NCBI GenBank assembly: GCA_022826725.1
Contig: JAJDUF010000016.1
Location: forward strand, 186,001-250,000
DNA from: Chloroflexota bacterium
GTDB lineage: Bacteria > Chloroflexota > UBA11872 > UBA12225 > JAJDUF01
DNA: 64,000 nucleotides
Direction: 5' to 3'
Positions 50,609 to 59,500 of the stretch are shown piece by piece (position 1 is the stretch's first letter; each line of letters begins with the position of its first letter). Made by a program: the position numbers and the translations under genes. The notes under the pieces are model-generated. The model searched no databases. It was given only the letters and a program-made list of their open reading frames with translations, and had not been told where the DNA came from.

Positions 50609-52090
50609 TTAGATGTCGGAGTAGAGGTGGAACTCGTAGGGGTGAGGACGCAGGTTGATCGCATCCACCTCCGCCTCGCGCTTATAGGCGATCCAGGTAT
50701 CAATCACGTCCTGCGTGAAGACGCCACCGCGCAGTAGGAAGTCCTGGTCTGCTTCGAGCGCACTCAAGGCCTCTTCCAGGCTCCCGGGCGTGGACCTGAT
50801 CTTGGCCGCCTCTTCCGGCTCCAAGTCGTAGATGTCAACTTCCATCGGCTCGCCGGGATCAATCTTGTTGATGACCCCATCCAGCCCGGCCATAAGCATG
50901 GCCGCGAAAGCGAGGTAGGGGTTGCAAGCCGGATCGGGGCAGCGGAACTCGACGCGCTTGGCAGCCGGGCTATCGGAAATGACCGGGATGCGGGCGCAGG
51001 CCGAGCGGTTGCGCGCAGAGTAGACGAGGTTGACCGGCGCTTCGTAGCCGGGTACCAAGCGGCGGTAGGAGTTCGTCGTCGGAGCAGCGAACGCCAAGAT
51101 GGCCGGCGCGTGCTTCAGCAGGCCACCGATGTAGTGACGGCACATCTCGCTGGTCAGCGCGTAGCCGCTCTTGTCGAAGAACTGGTTGACCCCGTCCATC
51201 CAAAGTGACTGGTGGACGTGCATGCCGGAGCCATTGTCCTCGAACAGCGGCTTGGGCATGAAGGTCACGGTGTAGCCGTTCTGATAGGCGACGTTCTTGA
51301 TGACGTACTTGTAGAGCATCACCTGGTCGGCCATGTGGACCAGGGTCTTGAAGCGCATGTCAATCTCGGCCTGCCCGGCCGTGGCGACCTCGTGGTGCTG
51401 CACCTCGATCTCGATGCCGGCCTCGATGAGCTTCAGCACCATATCGGTGCGGAGGTCCTGAAGCTTGTCCATCGGTGGCACCGGGAAGTAGCCGCCCTTG
51501 TAGCGGGGGCGGAACGCGAGGTTGGGGGAGCTGTCCCCACCGGGGGAGCTGTGCATCCCGTCGGCGCCGCTATTCCAGATACCCTCTTCCGAATCGATGT
51601 AGTAGAACCCACTGTTGGCGGTCTGGCCAAAGCGCAGGGACTTGAAGATGAAGAACTCCGCTTCCGGCCCCCAGTAGCTCGTGTCGGCCAGTCCGGTGGT
51701 CAGGAGATACTGCTCCGCCTTTTGGGCCACATGGCGGGGATCGCGCGAGTACAACTCCTTGGTAATCGGGTCCACGATATTGCAGACCAGGCTCAACGTG
51801 GGCGCCTTGTAGACCGGGTCCACAATGGCGGTGGCGGGGTCCGGTACGAGCAGCATGTCGCTCTCGTGAATCTGCTGGAAGCCACGGATGGAGGAACCGT
51901 CGAACCCGGCACCGTCCACAAACAAGTCTTCCGTCAACTCACTGATCGGCATCGAAAAGTGCTGCCAGAGGCCGGGCAGATCTATGAACTTCAGATCCAC
52001 CATGGCCAGACCCTTTTCTTGCGACCACGCAATGAGGTCCTTGGGGTCCGCAGAGGGTGCTACGTTACTGTTTCCTTGGGCATCAGCCAT
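50609..52090 (-). CDS. glnA: Glutamine synthetase, type I
   Basis: Makes glutamine from glutamate, ammonium and ATP; cytosolic dodecamer. Family motifs: [27 protein letters not shown], the ATP site [18 protein letters not shown] and [27 protein letters not shown]. Length 493 is somewhat longer than usual GlnA (~470) because of an N-terminal Ser/Asn extension. IYDLEPEE occupies the place of the adenylylation loop (NLYDLPPEE), with the Tyr present. GGAAGGAG precedes ATG. Upstream lies a perfect 19-bp palindrome. Together with gltB 4.5 kb away it gives the GS-GOGAT route. Confidence 0.95.
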   Translation of the reverse strand: MADAQGNSNVAPSADPKDLIAWSQEKGLAMVDLKFIDLPGLWQHFSMPISELTEDLFVDGAGFDGSSIRGFQQIHESDMLLVPDPATAIVDPVYKAPTLSLVCNIVDPITKELYSRDPRHVAQKAEQYLLTTGLADTSYWGPEAEFFIFKSLRFGQTANSGFYYIDSEEGIWNSGADGMHSSPGGDSSPNLAFRPRYKGGYFPVPPMDKLQDLRTDMVLKLIEAGIEIEVQHHEVATAGQAEIDMRFKTLVHMADQVMLYKYVIKNVAYQNGYTVTFMPKPLFEDNGSGMHVHQSLWMDGVNQFFDKSGYALTSEMCRHYIGGLLKHAPAILAFAAPTTNSYRRLVPGYEAPVNLVYSARNRSACARIPVISDSPAAKRVEFRCPDPACNPYLAFAAMLMAGLDGVINKIDPGEPMEVDIYDLEPEEAAKIRSTPGSLEEALSALEADQDFLLRGGVFTQDVIDTWIAYKREAEVDAINLRPHPYEFHLYSDI

Positions 52091-52226
52091 GTGTTACTCC
52101 TTCCGTACTTCGTGGATCAGCCGGCAGCCGCTCACCGTCCCTCGACGGCGGGCGGCACAGGGTAATGCTGCCGAGCGGCGGCCGGATCGGGCTACGTACA
52201 GGCCGCCTAGTGTGCCGCGCCTGGCG

Positions 52227-52245
52227 CTTGTGCATAATGCACAAG
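52227..52245. promoter_or_regulatory. Perfect 19-bp palindrome in the glnA upstream region
   Basis: CTTGTGCAT-A-ATGCACAAG is a perfect inverted repeat with a single central base. It lies in the divergent gap, 137 bp from glnA and 36 bp before the membrane-protein start at 52282. It looks like an operator for a dimeric repressor or activator serving one or both genes. Confidence 0.6.
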
Positions 52246-52281
52246 TGGGCGATATGCTGCCATCTGCTACCATCCCCTACT

Positions 52282-52791
52282 ATGGCTCGCCCAGTCTACC
52301 ATGTCCTGAGCACCTTGCCGGTGGCCTGGTGGGCCGGTCGTCGCTGGGGACCGCTCGCCGCGTTCGCCGCGTTGGTCGGTGGGGTGGGGATTGATATTGA
52401 CCATCTCCTCGACTACGCCCTCGTCCGCCGCACCCGCCAAGCCAACCAGTTGGTCGTGCCGCTGCATGGGTGGGAGTACCCGCTCGCGCTGCTAGGCTTG
52501 CTGGCTTCCGGCGCCGTCGCGCGCTGGCCGCAGCCGGCAATGGCTGGTGCGCCGGCACGTCGGGTACCCTGGCCGCCATGGGAGATACTGGTGGTGGTGC
52601 TCACGGTGGCTTGGACCATGCATCTAGCCCTGGATTCCGCCACGAATGGGCCGCGGCAAGCGAAGTTCTATTCCCTGCTCTACCGCCTGCGCTGGGCCTT
52701 CAGGGTGCGTCACCGCGGCTGGCACGAGGAGTTCGATCTGCACGGCTGGGCGGAGCAAGAGCACCAGCCGTGGTGGCAGTACCTCTACTGA
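52282..52791 (+). CDS. Membrane protein, metal-dependent-hydrolase-like
   Basis: 169 residues with hydrophobic stretches at about residues 20-35, 68-85 and 105-120. GIDIDHLLDYAL (a D-x-D-H motif at a helix end), VPLHGWEYPLALLG and MHLALDSATN provide His and Asp residues in the order seen in YdjM/LexA-regulated and metal-dependent hydrolase-type membrane proteins, suggesting a metal site within the membrane. Exact family uncertain. TACCAT ends eight bases before the ATG, so the mRNA may be leaderless; no ribosome site is visible. The frame is open further upstream. Confidence 0.65.
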   Translation: MARPVYHVLSTLPVAWWAGRRWGPLAAFAALVGGVGIDIDHLLDYALVRRTRQANQLVVPLHGWEYPLALLGLLASGAVARWPQPAMAGAPARRVPWPPWEILVVVLTVAWTMHLALDSATNGPRQAKFYSLLYRLRWAFRVRHRGWHEEFDLHGWAEQEHQPWWQYLY

Positions 52792-52894
52792 AGAGAGGTG
52801 TCCCCACCGCCGGAAATGGGGCCGGCAACGGCAGGACACCGGCGGTTGATATACTTGCAGGAGTGTCGGGAGTGCGAGACTACGCCCTATCCCC

Positions 52895-52936
52895 ATGAGC
52901 GCCGGCTCCCCGTGCTCCGGGAGCCGCGCCGAGTGA
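52895..52936 (+). promoter_or_regulatory. Possible leader ORF and hairpin before secD
   Basis: A 13-codon frame (MSAGSPCSGSRAE) stops at TGA directly adjoining the secD ATG. Within it GGCTCCC and GGGAGCC (52902-52923) make a 7-bp hairpin close to the secD start. TATACT at 52850-52855 is a likely -10, so the frame would be transcribed. Confidence 0.35.
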
Positions 52937-54307
52937 ATGCTCACCATGCGGAACCGCAGCCTATTGCTGACTCTAGCTCTGGTGCTAGTCATCGCCACCT
53001 TTGCGGGGTGGGTGGCGTGGCCGGGTAATCCGGGTATCAACCTGCGGCTGGGCACAACGGTTATCGAGCGTGACGTGCGCGTGGTGCAGGGACTTGACCT
53101 GCAAGGCGGTATTCAGGTGCTGCTGGAGGCCGAGCCGCCCGAGGGCCAGGCGGTGACGCCGGAAGCGATGGAAGCGGCAAAGGCCATCATTGACCAGCGC
53201 GTCAACGCCCTCGGTGTGGCCGAGCCGGTTATCCAGCTGCAAGGCGAGCGGCGGATCGTGGTGGAGCTGCCGGGCCTCGAAGATGAAGCGGCGGCCATCC
53301 AGCTGTTCGGCGAGACGGGACTGCTGGAGTTCATTGACGTTGGCGATACACCGCCGGCCGCGGGCACCCGGCTCGCCGAGGGGCAATACCCCACCATCTT
53401 GACGGGGAAGAACCTCCAGTCGTCGGAGGTCGGCTTTGACGAGTTCCGGCGCCCGCAGATCAACTTCCAGTGGGACTCGGAGGGCGCGGGCATTTTCTCC
53501 GCGCACACCAAGGACAACATCGGCCGGTTTCTGGCCATCACGATGGATAAGGTCGTGCTCTCTACGCCGGTCATCAACGATCAGATTTCCGACAGCGGCC
53601 GGATCACCGGCCAGTTTTCCTTGGAAGAGGCCCGCCGCATCGTGATCCAGTTGAAGTACGGTGCCCTGCCGATACCGATGAAGATTGTGCAGCAGCGCAG
53701 CGTGGGCGCCATCTTGGGCCAGGACTCGGTGGAGAAGAGCATCGTCGCCGGCTCGGTCGGGTTAGCACTCGTGGCAGCGTTCATGTTGATCTACTACCGT
53801 TTGCCGGGCCTCCTGGCCGTGGTAGCACTCGCCATGTATGCAGTGGTGGTATTCGCGCTGTTCAAGCTGATCCCTGTCGTGCTGACGTTGGCCGGGATTG
53901 CCGGCTTTGTGCTTTCCATCGGCATGGCGGTTGATGCCAATATCTTGATCTTCGAGCGGCTCAAGGAAGAGCTACGGGCCGGACACTCGCTGCGCTCGGC
54001 GCTGGAGGCCGGCTTCGCGCGGGCGTGGACCTCGATCCGTGACTCCAACTTGGCCACGCTCATCACCTGCGCCATTCTCTTCTGGTTCGGGACGGGCATC
54101 ATCAAGGGCTTTGCCCTGACGCTGGCCATCGGGGTGCTGGTCAGTATGTTCACCGCGATCACGGCCACCCGGACGCTTTTGCGCCTCCTGGTGCGGATAC
54201 GGGGAAGCTGGCCAGCGTGGGCCTTCGGGATTAGCACACCACCAGCGCCGGCGAGTGAGCAGCCGCCGGTAGCGGCCGAGGTGACTTCTTCAGGAACCGG
54301 CGCCTAG
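52937..54307 (+). CDS. secD: Protein translocase subunit SecD
   Basis: 456 residues, RND-type six-span helper that uses the proton gradient to drive late steps of Sec export. N-terminal span MRNRSLLLTLALVLVIATFAGW, then RVVQGLDLQGGIQVLLE (family signature), a periplasmic P1-type domain (VIDQRVNALGV-like, GERRIVVELPGLEDE), and the C-terminal spans with GSVGLALVAAFMLIYYRLPGLLA and VLSIGMAVDANILIFERLKEE, with Asp of the proton path. SecD at 456 residues is short relative to E. coli. ATG 52946 is an alternative start. secF follows after 17 bp. Confidence 0.95.
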   Translation: MLTMRNRSLLLTLALVLVIATFAGWVAWPGNPGINLRLGTTVIERDVRVVQGLDLQGGIQVLLEAEPPEGQAVTPEAMEAAKAIIDQRVNALGVAEPVIQLQGERRIVVELPGLEDEAAAIQLFGETGLLEFIDVGDTPPAAGTRLAEGQYPTILTGKNLQSSEVGFDEFRRPQINFQWDSEGAGIFSAHTKDNIGRFLAITMDKVVLSTPVINDQISDSGRITGQFSLEEARRIVIQLKYGALPIPMKIVQQRSVGAILGQDSVEKSIVAGSVGLALVAAFMLIYYRLPGLLAVVALAMYAVVVFALFKLIPVVLTLAGIAGFVLSIGMAVDANILIFERLKEELRAGHSLRSALEAGFARAWTSIRDSNLATLITCAILFWFGTGIIKGFALTLAIGVLVSMFTAITATRTLLRLLVRIRGSWPAWAFGISTPPAPASEQPPVAAEVTSSGTGA

Positions 54308-54324
54308 CATATTGAGTACGAGCG

Positions 54325-55257
54325 ATGTTTGACTTCATGGGCCGGCGGAACTGGTTTTTCCTGCTCTCGGCAGTGATTATCGGCGCCGGCCTGATCGTAC
54401 TCGCCATATTCGGCCTCCGGCTCGGCATTGACTTCACCGGCGGCTCCATGCTGGAGGTACGCCTGAGTGAGCAGGCGCAGCCGGCGGAGATCAAGTCCGT
54501 CTATGCTGCGGCCGGGTATCCTGAAGCGCGCGTGCAGACCACCGGGGACGCTACCTTCATTGTCCGCACCCGCGACATCGCCTCGGCGGAGAAGGAAGCG
54601 ATCAAGGCGGCACTGGGAGGGCGGTTCGGTGAAGTTACCGAGCTACGTTTCGAGGTCGTCGGGCCGGTGGTCGGCGGCGAGCTGACGAGCAAGGCGGTGA
54701 TCGCCGTGGCTGCCGCGTGCGTGATGATCTTGCTCTATCTCTGGTGGGCCTTCCGGCAAGTAGACCAAGCCTACCGGTACGGGGCGTGCGCGATCATTGC
54801 ACTGGCCCACGACGTGCTGGTGGTCCTGGGGGTGTGGGCCATCCTGGGACGGGTGCTGGGCTTTGAGTTGGACGCCCTGTTCGTTACGGCTATTCTGACG
54901 GTGGTGGGCTACTCGGTCCACGATACGATTGTGGTGTTCGACCGCATCCGCGAGAACTTCGGCCGGTTCCCCGGCGAGTCGTTCGAGCGCGTGGTGAATT
55001 TCAGCGTCAACCAGACCCTGGACCGGTCACTCAATACCTCGCTGACCGTGATCTTCACGCTGGCAGCGCTGCTGCTGCTCGGCGGCGTGACCATCCGCGA
55101 GTTCGTCCTTGTGCTGCTGATTGGTACCGCGACCGGCACCTACTCCTCGGTATTCACTGCCAGCACGACGCTGGTGGTCTGGGAAAACGGTCAACTCGGC
55201 CGCCTCTTCCGGCGCCTCACGTTCCGCTCCGCCGCTTCCCAAGAAGCCGGCACCTGA
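54325..55257 (+). CDS. secF: Protein translocase subunit SecF
   Basis: 310 residues, partner of SecD. N-terminal FDFMGRRNWFFLLSAVIIGAGLI, then GLRLGIDFTGGSMLEVRL (SecF signature), a short periplasmic region, then GPVVGGELTSKAVIAVAAACVMILLYLWWAFR and ILTVVGYSVHDTIVVFDRIREN, the VGYSxNDTIVvfDRiREN motif, followed by RSLNTSLTVIFTLAALLLLGG. All conserved and intact. It is transcribed with secD, 17 bp apart. A repeat element lies directly beyond the stop. Confidence 0.95.
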   Translation: MFDFMGRRNWFFLLSAVIIGAGLIVLAIFGLRLGIDFTGGSMLEVRLSEQAQPAEIKSVYAAAGYPEARVQTTGDATFIVRTRDIASAEKEAIKAALGGRFGEVTELRFEVVGPVVGGELTSKAVIAVAAACVMILLYLWWAFRQVDQAYRYGACAIIALAHDVLVVLGVWAILGRVLGFELDALFVTAILTVVGYSVHDTIVVFDRIRENFGRFPGESFERVVNFSVNQTLDRSLNTSLTVIFTLAALLLLGGVTIREFVLVLLIGTATGTYSSVFTASTTLVVWENGQLGRLFRRLTFRSAASQEAGT

Positions 55258-55270
55258 CGGGGGTGGCCCC

Positions 55271-55487
55271 CCTATGGTCCCTCACAAGGGTAGGTTTTTC
55301 TGCGGGGGGTCGCGGGCGGGGCCGACCTCACACCCCGGGCCCCCTCTCCAACATATTGGAGAGGGGATGTAACGCTCGGACCGGGGCCGCTGCATGGCCC
55401 TGCACGGCGGCCTTCGTAGCCATGACCAACGTCTGGGCGTGGTGAATCACGCCCCTACAAAAAACCTACCCCTGTGAGCCCTATGGT
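55271..55487. mobile_element. MITE-like element, copy 2
   Basis: Left arm CTATGGTCCCTCACAAGGGT...AGGTTTTT and right arm AAAAAACCTACCCCTGTGAG...CCCTATGG are terminal inverted repeats of about 30 bp with the same sequence as the 35.6-kb copy. Inside are a family A repeat (CTCACACCCCGGGCCCCC..GGAGAGGGG) and a palindrome GGGCGTGGTGAATCACGCCC. It fills the gap between secF and the aldo/keto reductase. The stretch up to 55567 adds a family B fragment and no gene. Confidence 0.6.
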
Positions 55488-55567
55488 CCCCCCGCTGCGC
55501 GGAGGGACGGTCGCTTTCTTCCCCTGGTAGCTCAATCCGGGGAGGCGGGGCGGGAGGCCCAGGGGCG

Positions 55568-56503
55568 CTAGCGCGGAACGGCGGCGTGGGCGGGGAAGCC
55601 GTGCTGGTCGCGGTGGTATTGAGAGTCGAAGAAGTTCGTGCTCTTGAACCACTCGTGCCGGCCGTCGGTCGCCTCGCGGCGCACCCGCTCGCGGAGGGCA
55701 GCCTGCTCGTTCGTGCTCATCGGCACAAAGTTGCGCGCGATGGCGAGGTCTTGGGCGAGGTTGTCGAGGGTCTGCACCCCGCAGACGAGCGTGGTGATGG
55801 GCTGGGAGAGCGCGTAGCGGCGACACTCCTCCGGCGAGAGGCCAGCGGCGGTGATGAACTGCCCGTCCCCGCCCAGCGACTTCATGCCCAAACTGGCGAT
55901 GCCCCGGCGGTTCAGCTCCGGCAGCACCTCGCGCTGGAAACTGCGATACAGGCTATCGAAGACGTTGATCGGAAGCTGACAGGAGTCCCAGGGGTAGTCA
56001 ATGTCGAGCATCGCCCGGAGGATGTGCGGGCTTTTGTGTCCCGTGAAGCCGAGGTAGCGCGTCTTGCCCGTCTCCTTGGCGATCAGTCCGGCTTCCAGCG
56101 CACCACCCGGCGCGGACAGCCAGTCGGGATCGTTATCGTAGTTGCACTCGTGGAACTGCCAGAGGTCTACGTGGTCCGTTTGGAGACGCCGCAGGCTCTC
56201 CTCCAGTTGCGCCAACGCGGTCCGGCGGTCACGCGCGCAGACCTTGGTCATGAGAAAGACGCCATCGCGCCGACCCGCGAGGGCTTTGCCGAAGCGGCGC
56301 TCGCTGGCTCCGTCGCCATAGTCCCAGGCGGTATCGAGAAACGTAATCCCCTCGTCAATCGCCGTCCGGATGAGGTTTACGGCGTCGGTCTCGCTTACCG
56401 ATGCGCGCACCAGATGGCCACCGCCCAAGCCAATCATGCTGACGGGCTCGCGGTGGCGGCCAAACGGGCGGGTAGCGATGCTGGCGCTCCTATCAATGGT
56501 CAT
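55568..56503 (-). CDS. Aldo/keto reductase
   Basis: 311 residues, NADPH-dependent TIM-barrel reductase. The tetrad is present: Asp and Tyr in FLDTAWDYGDGASERRFG, Lys in VFLMTKVCARDR and His in VDLWQFHECNYD. The N-terminal RHREPVSMIGLGGGHL and the central GKTRYLGFTGHKSPHILRAML are typical of the AKR12/13-like group of bacterial aldo/keto reductases. The C terminus (SALREr-like EQAALRERVRR then YHRDQHGFP) is an extension of about 40 residues that some relatives share. Substrate unknown. It lies 61 bp downstream of gltB on the same strand. Confidence 0.9.
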   Translation of the reverse strand: MTIDRSASIATRPFGRHREPVSMIGLGGGHLVRASVSETDAVNLIRTAIDEGITFLDTAWDYGDGASERRFGKALAGRRDGVFLMTKVCARDRRTALAQLEESLRRLQTDHVDLWQFHECNYDNDPDWLSAPGGALEAGLIAKETGKTRYLGFTGHKSPHILRAMLDIDYPWDSCQLPINVFDSLYRSFQREVLPELNRRGIASLGMKSLGGDGQFITAAGLSPEECRRYALSQPITTLVCGVQTLDNLAQDLAIARNFVPMSTNEQAALRERVRREATDGRHEWFKSTNFFDSQYHRDQHGFPAHAAVPR

Positions 56504-56564
56504 AGGCCCCCCGTTTCATGGCACCGGGCACTGGGCTACCGCCGTACTCGCCGCAAGCGCCCGG

Positions 56565-59500
56565 TCAGGTGCGGCGCGCCGGAACGGGACGTTGCAACTC
56601 GACGGCATCGCTGCCGGACACCGAGGTGACCCGCGAGGCGGCCGTCTCCGTCTCGACTTGCGCCGGTCGCGGCACCACGCGCCAGAAGCGTGGCAGCATC
56701 TCCGGCCAGCGGGCCAGCACTGCCTCGGCCCGGCGGCTCTCCGTCCGCTGGTAGTGGCGCGAGATGAGCGTGCGTAGCGCCGCTTCGTCGTCTTCGGACT
56801 CTACGCGCTCCAGGTCTACCATCTCGCGGTTGACCTGGGAGGGGAAGCGGTCCGTCTCGTCGAGCACGTAGGCGACGCCGTGCGACATACCGGCGGCGAA
56901 ATTGCGCCCGGTCTTGCCGAGCACCACGACCATGCCCCCGGTCATGTACTCGCAGCAGTGGTCACCGACACCCTCGACGACGGCCGACGCGCCGCTGTTC
57001 CGCACGGCAAAGCGCTCTCCGGCGCGGCCGGCGACGAATAGCGCGCCGCTCGTAGCGCCATAGAGCACCGTGTTGCCGACGATGGTGTTCTCGCCAGCCG
57101 CAAAGCTAGCTTGCTCGCCCGGTCGAATGACGATCTCGCCACCGCCCATGCCCTTGCCGACGTAATCGTTGGCTTCCCCGGCGAGGGAGAACTGCACGCC
57201 AGGAGCGAGAAATGCGCCGAAACTCTGTCCGGCAGTGCCGTTGAAGTGGAGCCGCACCGTCCCCGGCGGGAGTCCGATGTCGCCGTAGCGGGCAGCGACG
57301 GCACCACTGAGACGCGCACCCACCGTGCGGTGATGGTTGCGGATCGGGTAGTGGCCCTCGAACGGCTGCCCGGTCTCGATAGCCGATTTCGCATCGCTCA
57401 GAAGGCGGTCGTCCAAGGGCGTGTCGCCGCGGTCATTGCGCTCTTGGAGACTGCGCCGCGGGCGCGTGCCTTCAGGATCAAGCTGTTGTAGGACTTCACT
57501 GAGGTCGAGCATAGGCGCCTGGACGTGGTCCGTCAAGTGGCGCTGGCGCAGGAGGTCGGTGCGGCCGACGATTTCCGCCACCGACCGGTAGCCGAGCGAG
57601 GCCAGGATTTCGCGCACTTCCGTAGCAACGAGCGTGAAGTAGTTGACGACCATTTCCGGCGTGCCGCGGAACTTGGCGCGCAAGTCCTCGCGCTGGGTGG
57701 CGACTCCGGTGGGGCACGTGTTCAGGTGGCATTGCCGCGCCATGTCGCAGCCAATCGCCACCAGCGCGGCGGTGCCAAAGCCGTATTCCTCGGCACCGAG
57801 CAGCGCGGCCACGATCAAGTCGCGCCCTGTCTTCAGCCCACCGTCGGTCCGCACGCGGATACGTCCCCGCAGGTCGTTCATCACGAGCACCTGCTGGGTT
57901 TCGGACAGGCCGATCTCCCAGGGTACGCCGGCGTTCTTGATGGAGCTGAGGGGTGAGGCACCCGTTCCGCCGTCGTGGCCACTGATGAGGACGTAGTCGG
58001 CGTAGGCTTTCGCAACGCCCGCCGCAATCGTGCCGACCCCCGTTTCGGCAACGAGCTTGACGCCGACCCGCGCCCGCGGATTGGCAATCTTCAAGTCGTA
58101 GATGAGCTGTGCCAGGTCCTCAATGGAATAGATGTCGTGGTGGGGCGGCGGCGAGAAGAGCGGAATACCGGGGATGGCGTGCCGCAGGCGGGCAATGAGC
58201 CGCGTCACCTTATGGGCGGGAATCTGTCCGCCCTCGCCCGGCTTCGAGCCTTGCGCCATCTTGATCTCTAGCTCTTCTGCAAGCGACAGGTATTGCGGCG
58301 TCACGCCGAAGCGCGCCGAGGCGACCTGCTTGATCTTGCTATTCGCCCAGTCGCCGTTGGGGAACGGCTGCCACCAATCCGGGTCCTCACCGCCCTCGCC
58401 GGTGTTAGAGCGGGTGCCGAGACGGTTCATGGCGACCGCCAGCGTGCGGTGGGCTTCGGGCGAGAGCGAGCCGAGCGACATCGCCGTGCTATTGAAGCGC
58501 CTGATGATGGCGCTGACCGGCTCGACCTGATCCACGGGGATGGCCGGTCGGTCGGAGCGGAACTCCAGTAGGTCGCGCAGCGCCGCCGGCGGGCGGGCGT
58601 AGACAAGCTCGGTGTAGCGGCGGTAGTCGTCGGGGTCGCCCGTCGTGGCCGCCTGCTGCATTTGCTGGACGACGAGGCGGTTGTAGCCGTGGTACTCGCC
58701 ATCGCGGCGGAAGCGGACAAAGCCGCGGTTGGGCAGCCGCCACCGCGCGCGCTCGTTCGGCGGCTTGGCCGGCGCTGCGCGCGGTGGCGGCCAGGCCTCG
58801 GCGTGACGCCGCAGCACCACGTCCGCAATCTCGGCCAGGCCAATGCCGCCTATCGGCGATGGTGTACCCGTAAAGCACTCATCGGTCAGGTCCTGGGAAA
58901 CGCCGACCGCCTCGAAAATCTGGGCACCGCGGTAGCTACTGAGCGTCGAAATGCCCATCTTGGACATGATCTTGAGGAGACCTTGGTCCACGGCCTTGCG
59001 GAAGTGCTCCATCAGCTCGGCGGGGATGGCCTCCGTGTAGCGCCGGTCGCGGACCAGCCGGCGTACCGACGCGAGCGCCAGATAGGGATAGATGGCCGCC
59101 GCGCCGTAGCCAAGGAGACAGGCAAAGTGGTGGATGTCCCAGGCATCGCCCGTTTCCATCACTAGGTCGCACCGCATCCGCAGCTCTTCGCGGATAAGGT
59201 GATGGTGGACCGCGCCCAAAGCGAGTAGTCCGGGGATCGGTGCGTGGGTCCCGTCTACCGCCTTGTCGCTCAGGATGAGCAACTCTACGCCGTCCTCGAC
59301 TGCCGCCACTGCCGCGGCGCGCAGCCGATCAAGCGCCGCCGACAGACCGGCGGCTCCTTCCGCCAGCGGGAAGACGGTCGAGAGCACCCGGGACGACATA
59401 TAGCCGGAACGCAGACGCGCCGCCTCGTGATCGAGGAGGATCGGGCTGTCGAGATGGACGAGCCGGGCATGGTCCTCGGTCTCGTCGAACAGGTTGCGGC

